A stretch of DNA of 64,000 nucleotides. It comes from Hordeum vulgare subsp. vulgare (Eukaryota > Streptophyta > Magnoliopsida > Poales > Poaceae). The position numbers and the translations under genes were made by a program. The stretch is from the NCBI RefSeq assembly GCF_904849725.1, contig NC_058520.1:537158083-537222082 (forward strand), in the 5' to 3' direction. The notes below the pieces were generated by a model that was not told the origin of the DNA, made no database searches, and worked only from the letters and a program-made list of their open reading frames with translations. Each line of letters opens with the position of its first letter. Positions within the stretch are counted from its first letter, which is position 1. Shown here piece by piece: positions 58,841-64,000 of this stretch.

Positions 58841-59249
58841 ACGTCATATGTCCTCGTGCAAGGACTTAGGTGTGTAGCCATCGCAGCTATGTGGCGGCTT
58901 GAGAGGGGTTGGTCGGAATCGAGAGACGCGAGGTTACCTTGAACTTGTCCCTCTTGGGGCGCCTTACCCCTCCTTATATAGGTGGAAGGAGTAAGTTTAC
59001 ATGTAGAGTCCTACTAGGAGTAGGGCTAGGACTAATCTCTCTTGAATCCTAATCCGGGTCTTGTTTCCTTTGTAAGGGGGTCCTTTTCCTTGGCCTTCTC
59101 CGTGAGTCGGCCCTCCCATGAGCCGTTCGGTCTTTTTCATTTGTCTGAGTCGCATGCCGGGTCATGTAAGAGCCGCATGCCAGGTCACTAGTGAGTCACC
59201 AAACTCGGTCGGGTCATACATCAAGTCGGATTTTATCGCGGGGTATATC
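58841..59249 (-). mobile_element. Second copy of the minus-strand Gypsy LTR, truncated at both ends
   Basis: Matches 43425-43967 from catatgtcctcgtgcaagga to gggtatatc. About 145 bp present in the other copy (43510-43654) is replaced by eight bases (gaggttac). Both termini are lost: the left abuts the WHAM-like LTR, and the right changes at 59250. Confidence 0.75.
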
Positions 59250-59468
59250 ACCTATACCGTGTAAGAAGGTGGCTTTTGGTGGGGTGGGGGTGCGTGGGGC
59301 TGGGGTGATTTTTTTGTTTTTGCAGTTCTGTGGGTAGGTAGGCGGGGTGGGGTGGGGCTTTTGCCATGATTCGGATCGGGATGCGGATGGAGTGTTAAAG
59401 TGTTAGCAGAATAAGCTGTTTTTGTTATGCGAATTAGGTCCTAAAAGGTGTTATTAAAATAGACCCAT
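59250..59468 (+). other. G-rich spacer with quadruplex-forming tracts
   Basis: Four G runs at 59281-59305 (ggggtgggggtgcgtggggc...) and a second cluster at 59332-59357 (ggcggggtggggtgggg). No gene. Confidence 0.6.
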
Positions 59469-59492
59469 CATATATATATATATATATATATA
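59469..59492. repeat. (TA)n microsatellite, left of the TIR element
   Basis: About 12 TA units just before the 59502 terminal repeat. Confidence 0.9.
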
Positions 59493-59501
59493 GGTAAAAT
59501 G

Positions 59502-60340
59502 TTTGGGGCACCTACGTGCCTGGGCACCTAGCATTTAATAGTTTGCATGTCAATCCATTGCCATTTTATTGATCTGAACAGAATTAAGACACACATTAAT
59601 TGAGAATGAGAATCAAAAAATAAAAGAAAAGGGATATACATGTTTACATGCATTTTTTCGACCAAGGTATACATGCATGTACGCATAATGTGACTCATAG
59701 GTCAATGAACCTTCTACGCATAGATGAATACATGTATACACAAATATTGATTATTTCATTAGGTATGCGAGAAAAAATATTTTTATTATCTAAACCAAAC
59801 AAATTATGCATCGACTCCAGATTGTAGAGATATACCCAGTATTTTAGGTTGTACCTTGTAAAAAAATTATATACATATGCGGATATATATGTATGCCTAC
59901 TAACGTAAGTATGTACATACGTAGATATGATACACCTACTAACCAAATAATGTACATATGCGGTTATATATGTATATACCTACTTATAAAATAGTGTACA
60001 TCCATAGGTATGTGTATACCTACAGATGAAATTATTTACATACGCTGTTATATATATGCCTAATTATGTACGAAAATGAATATTTTGAATAATATACATA
60101 CGTGGATATGCATATACCCAGTTATTTATTTCAAGAATCAATAAATGTTATAAAAAAAGTAATAAATGTTAATTAATCACCTACCTTTCTATAATGTGTC
60201 ATGCATGTATGCGATGGTCAACAAATTAAAACCTACCAAATTAACTAGTAATTGAGACATTTATATTGGTTTCCAAATCAATTGTTACAAACGATCCAAC
60301 GACAGATAGGCAAGGTGCCCAGGCAACTAGGTGCCCCAAA
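59502..60340. mobile_element. 839-bp TIR element lying between TA microsatellites
   Basis: Terminal inverted repeats of about 28 bp: tttggggcacctacgtgcct... at 59502-59529 and its near reverse complement at 60313-60340, with two mismatches. Both ends are next to (TA)n tracts. This resembles the habit of rice Micron MITEs, which sit inside TA microsatellites. The interior is AT-rich, has no gene, and holds diverged direct repeats of the type tacatatgcggatatatatg (about 59870-60120). Confidence 0.7.
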
Positions 60341-60346
60341 TAGTCG

Positions 60347-60348
<2 letters not shown>

Positions 60349-60418
<70 letters not shown>
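60349..60418. repeat. (AT)n microsatellite, about 35 units
   Basis: Uninterrupted AT dinucleotides to the right of the TIR element. The Ile-Tyr reading frame across it is an artefact. Confidence 0.95.
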
Positions 60419-60426
<8 letters not shown>

Positions 60427-60435
60427 AGACGCTAT

Positions 60436-60796
60436 TCGTCATCCTTTGTGAGAAATAGTTATTTTTCACCCCCTTTATTTTTGATATCAATGCACCGTAA
60501 TTTTACGTTCCGTAAATTTTGTCTTATTTTATATGTAAAAAAAGACCGTAAAAAATATAATCAATGTAAAAATATTTTATGTAACGCAAAATTACGAACA
60601 TATAAAAATAGTGCAAAAAGTACAAGAAATTCAATTTTTTCTGGTCTTGTGACTTATGTTTTTGTTTTCCTTTTGTCAAATTTTACGTTGTGCATCAATA
60701 TAAATGTAACTATTTGTATTTAAAAGTATTTTTTTGTAAATTGATCGTACGATTATCTCACGTGAAGAATAAACTATTCTGCGTCCTGGGTGATGA
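60436..60796. mobile_element. Foldback MITE-like element
   Basis: The left end ttcgtcatcctttgtgagaa... and the right end ...tattctgcgtcctgggtgatga are imperfect inverted repeats over about 36 bp (shared gaatagtt-att-ttcac core). The interior has further small inverted repeats (gtaaaattacg-type). It has no coding capacity, and its right end is cut by the Helitron start. Confidence 0.55.
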
Positions 60797-60797
60797 T

Positions 60798-61983
60798 TCT
60801 CTCCCTAATAATAAAGCAAATACGGTTTCTGGTCGTCCGTCTTGAAAATTACCCGTAAAGTTTGCATAAATTACCCACCATGTCACCGGTAAGTAATAGA
60901 AAACATTTCACAAAGCGAAAAATCTTGGACTGGGCCGGCCCATGTAAAAACGTCCAATATTATGCTCCGCACGCTGGGAGAATATCCAACACACTGTAAG
61001 GGTCCGCCCATGCACAGGCGCCTGCTTTTAGTTCCGTTTATTTATTTATTTTCAGTTTTGTTTTATTTTTTTATTTTAAATAATTTAGAACTTCAAATAA
61101 TCTTTCAAATTTTAATAAACTAAAAATTATAAATCGACATATTTAAAAATTTAAAATGTTTGTGATTTCAAAAACTGCTCGGAATTTTGTAAAAAATGCT
61201 CGCATATACAATAAAATGTTTGCTATTTTAGAAAAATGTTTGTACAATAAGAAAAGTTCATGATCTCAAATACAATTCCATGTATTAAAATTATTACAGG
61301 CATTTAACAAAATCCTTTCTAATTCAAAATATGTTAATGCATTAAAAAAATGTCCTAAAATTTTAAAAATAGCTAACGCCTGTTTTGATAGTTTCTTTTT
61401 TTATTTAAAATTTTCCGTTCCATTTTTGTTTATTTATAATTTAAATAACTTAGAATTACAAATCTTTTGCATACTAAAAAATAGTAATTGTGAATTAAAA
61501 TGCTCACGAATTTTTATTTTGAATTAAAAATAGGATTTAAAAAAAACGCCGGATTATATATTTTTTTTTGCAAATTCCAGAACAATGTCCATGAATTTAA
61601 GAAATATATTACTTATTTATAAGAATGTTTTTTTATTCAGAAAACTTCATGCGTTTCAAAAAAAATGTTTGTGATAATATACCTGTGTGAATTTTGAAGA
61701 ATTAACTGTTGGATGGATCGGATTATTATTGTATGTTTTTTAAGATATTTTTTGAAATTCAGAATAAATCTTTGAGTTACCAAGATATTTGACAACCATG
61801 ATATATATTTTTTGAAAATGTAAAGATTGCTTCAACTTGTGAATAAATTTAAAAGAAGAAACATTTTCTTGCATTTGTGCACAAAATTTCTAAATCAAGC
61901 GATGATATGTGAATATAATGTGGTCAGCATCATTGGAGATTATGTTTTTTTCTTCCGTGGCAACGCACGGACCATTTTGCTAG
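60798..61983 (+). mobile_element. Non-autonomous Helitron, 1186 bp
   Basis: The 5' end TCTCTCCCTAATAATAAAGC is like other grass Helitron 5' ends. The 3' end has a perfect 5-bp-stem hairpin CCGTG-gcaacg-CACGG (61955-61970) followed by ten bases and CTAG at 61980-61983. There is no Rep/helicase frame. The interior is AT-rich, with no recognised gene piece. Flanking bases are T and A rather than the usual A and T. Confidence 0.7.

Positions 61984-61988
<5 letters not shown>

Positions 61989-62024
<36 letters not shown>
61989..62024. repeat. (AT)18 microsatellite
   Basis: Begins five bases after the Helitron 3' end. Confidence 0.95.
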
Positions 62025-62027
<3 letters not shown>

Positions 62028-62925
62028 AAATTTTATCTACAAGCAGTGGTAGTTACCATCATCTTCTTTGGACTCCACGTGTCCATCTTCCCTCTCCTCA
62101 AAGGTGGATCAAGTTTAGCGGGTAATGCATACTCGTATGGTGCTGATGCAATTAAGGGGCAGAAACTAATTAAGTTATTATTATTATTAAATAATCCGGT
62201 AAACCGGTGACAGGTTGTTGCAACAACCTCCTTAATCTTTGTTGCGTACAATAATATTTTCATTGCATGTGAACGTGATACTGATTATCCTTAATAGCCA
62301 CCGTAGATCATAATTTTTTATCGAGAGTACACATTCATTTTTTAGCGAGGAGTTCTTGTTGAAAACAGATAGTATTGAACGTATAATTTTTTTTGGATTC
62401 TTCTATTATATTAATAAATATATTGCCTTTTTAGTACCGCATAGATTATACTCATGTATACTTGTAGTATGTAGTATTAAGATGTATTTTTCTTTAGTAT
62501 GGAGTATGCACTACGAACGTGTAATTGGAGTATGGAGTATTAACACCATGCTGGAGTATATATAGTATTAATACTCTTTTACATGAACGTACTAAATACG
62601 TGTCATGAAAAAGCAGTATTTTGTATGTGATATGTATAGTTTGTTTTAGAATTATAGTGCATACTATATACTACTATACTGCTATTGTATGAAGTATATT
62701 TACAAATTTTCGTATGGAGTATGCGTATATTAAATGTAATTATTTTGTCAGAGAGAGTATGTAGTATATCTTTTGAAGTAGACATAGTTTGTTTTAGTAT
62801 GTAGTAATATCTATCAAGTAAAAAAGTTTAGTAGGGATTTAGGGTTGAGTGCCATACGTCAACAAGCTACATCTATGTCCAATTTAATCAGGATCACGTA
62901 CACCGTAATTCTCTGTGGCAGCCAT
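62025..62925. other. AT-rich spacer with recurrent gtatg-agtat motifs
   Basis: No gene. From about 62440 to 62830 the words agtatgtagta, gtatggagtat and tatactac recur many times on both strands without a fixed period. A (TTA)5 run lies near 62175. Confidence 0.55.
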
Positions 62926-62969
62926 CACTAGTAGAAAAAGGGTCTTTCAGAGGGCTGAAAGACCATTAG

Positions 62970-63210
62970 TCCCGGTTCAAATTAAAACCGGGACCAATGC
63001 CATGCATTGGTCCCGATTCGGTTTGTCGGGGCATTGGTTCCGGTTCGGTTTACCTCACTAGTCCCGGTTCGGGGAAAAACCCGGGACTAAAGATCCAGCT
63101 ACTCCCACGTGGCGTGCTGTGGAGCATTAGTCCCGGTTTGTGGCACGAACCGGGACTAAAGGGTAGGCTATTAGTCCCGGTTTTAGACAAAAACCGGGAC
63201 TAAAGTTCTG
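62970..63210. repeat. Subterminal inverted-repeat array of the CACTA element
   Basis: Several copies of ttagtcccggtt pair with nearby aaccgggactaa (for example 63127-63160 and 63171-63203), giving consecutive hairpins. Subterminal repeats are transposase-binding sites in CACTA elements. Confidence 0.8.
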
Positions 63211-63860
63211 CCTATATATACTGTTGCCCCTGCCCACACTCTCCTTTGTTTTTTGGCTGAAGTGTGCCATGCCATGTCACCCTTGCCACTCTAGTTCATA
63301 CACTTGACGTGTTCGATGAAATGCCCGACCTACACTAGTTAAGTTTTCTCCTCTCCAAACTCGACCTCCAAACTCCATTTTCCTCAATATTTGTCTAGGT
63401 TTGGCCGTGCACCAACTCCACAAGTGTTTTAAAAGGTTAGCTACTTCATCCTTTCATCTGTCACTCCTAGTTTAGCTCATTTGAAATGCTCAAATTAACT
63501 TCTTAGAGTCTGCACATGTTTAGGGTGCCGTCCCGCGCCCGTCCTCACCTTTGTCGATCGCCCCGCGCCGATCTCGTCGCGAGCACCACCGTGGTGAGCC
63601 TCTTGTTCTTGTCTTCTTTTTAAAAGAAAAAAAAATCTTACTTGTATGATTTAGATACATACTTGTATAAATTACTTACTTTCATTATTTTTTGTTATTA
63701 TATATTACGATGGTTTTGGTATCCGCCTTCGTCGGTCCTCGTCGTGTCTATGATTGAGATATGGTATATATTATCTTTCATAACTATTTGTTTTATTTAT
63801 TGTTTATGACAATTATGGCGACCAACATGACATATATTTTTTAATCTAGGATGTATGTGA

Positions 63861-64000
63861 ACCAGAAATCCTACCCACATAGAAATTATTCTCGAAAAGT
63901 TAAATTTGGTTGAAAAAGAAAACAAATACTTGAAGGAAAAATTGAAAATAATTGAGGACAATAATATGGAACTGGAGTTGCATGTCGCCGATGTCATCGA
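63861..64000 (+). CDS. Coiled-coil ORF of the CACTA element (partial)
   Basis: Open frame from 63861 to the window end. It reads IILEKLNLVEKENKYLKEKL, then KIIEDNNMELELHVADVI. The heptad pattern of Leu/Ile with Glu/Lys predicts a coiled coil. Triticeae CACTA elements carry such a protein next to the transposase. A TGA lies just before at 63858-63860, so the exon probably starts after a splice acceptor or the gene is damaged there. The ATG at 63851 is out of this frame. Confidence 0.6.

Larger units (their letters stand above)
62926..64000 (+). mobile_element. CACTA transposon, 5' end (continues beyond the window)
   Basis: Starts CACTAGTAGAAAAAGGG after the trinucleotide cat (probable 3-bp target duplication). 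Then comes a subterminal region (62970-63210) with repeated ttagtcccggtt / aaccgggactaa pairs that form hairpins, then a TATA-like tatatatact near 63213, a leader and intron-like AT-rich sequence, and the start of a coding exon near 63861. This order matches the 5' end of Triticeae CACTA elements. Confidence 0.85.

Noticed and set aside
60331..60723. 130-codon frame beginning with an Ile-Tyr repeat
   Set aside because: It is translation of the (AT)n microsatellite and MITE sequence.
1..64000. tRNA, rRNA, CRISPR, bacterial operon or integrated virus
   Set aside because: No cloverleaf, ribosomal or spaced-repeat pattern was seen; all pol-like genes are of plant LTR retrotransposon type without an envelope or capsid gene of a known virus.

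Overview
The window is a nested stack of plant transposable elements, with one broken host gene in it. LTRs, polypurine tracts and internal sequences resemble the Triticeae Gypsy families Sabrina, WHAM and Fatima, Angela/BARE-type Copia, and a Stowaway MITE. This suggests a large-genome Triticeae grass (wheat, Aegilops, barley or a relative). Family names come from remembered hallmarks, not from a database search. I saw no intact protein-coding host gene, tRNA, rRNA or CRISPR array.

Layout, 1-15 kb: a minus-strand non-autonomous Sabrina-like Gypsy (3' LTR cut by the window edge at 1-568; gag-protease remnants at 4396-7122; 5' LTR at 7283-8723). It abuts a second gag-plus-LTR fragment of the same kind (8787-12056), then a diverged Angela-like LTR piece, an LTR-like segment full of ggatc-rtccgga motifs, and the 3' tail of an Athila-type element. 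15-25 kb: a plus-strand Athila-type element (LTRs 15223-16743 and 23018-24306) with an unusual MGKKK-initiated reading frame instead of gag-pol. Inside it lies a solo LTR (20897-22719) with a perfect GGGTG target duplication, and that LTR carries a Stowaway MITE. A CACTA end (24307) is inserted in the 3' LTR.

25-43 kb: a Tat-lineage Gypsy (LTR 24917-25449, gag-pol to 31397, 70-bp tandem repeats, and an antisense additional ORF with two clear introns at 41358-42888). An Angela-type Copia (32715-41325, minus) sits in its 3' untranslated region. The right-hand parts of the Tat, CACTA and Athila-type elements are missing, so a deletion breakpoint is inferred near 42889. 43-49 kb: a minus-strand Gypsy LTR, an unclassified unit with a TATA box, a Helitron-type 3' end, a GC-rich block and a retroposon-like tail.

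49-59 kb: the only host gene, an oligopeptide transporter (OPT) pseudogene on the minus strand. It has three recognisable introns, two premature stops, one frameshift, a 5-kb plus-strand Copia in its last exon (LTRs 49515-49835 and 54224-54544), and a 5' half replaced by a WHAM-like gag-protease-LTR fragment (55834-58840). 59-64 kb: a second copy of the 43-kb LTR, a G-rich tract, a TIR element lying between TA microsatellites, a foldback MITE, a Helitron (60798-61983), AT-rich spacer, and the 5' end of a CACTA transposon with TTAGTCCCGGTT hairpins running off the window.

No gene set acts as a pathway here. What the sequence records is insertion, recombination and decay. Each element carried its own replication machinery, and most reading frames are now broken.
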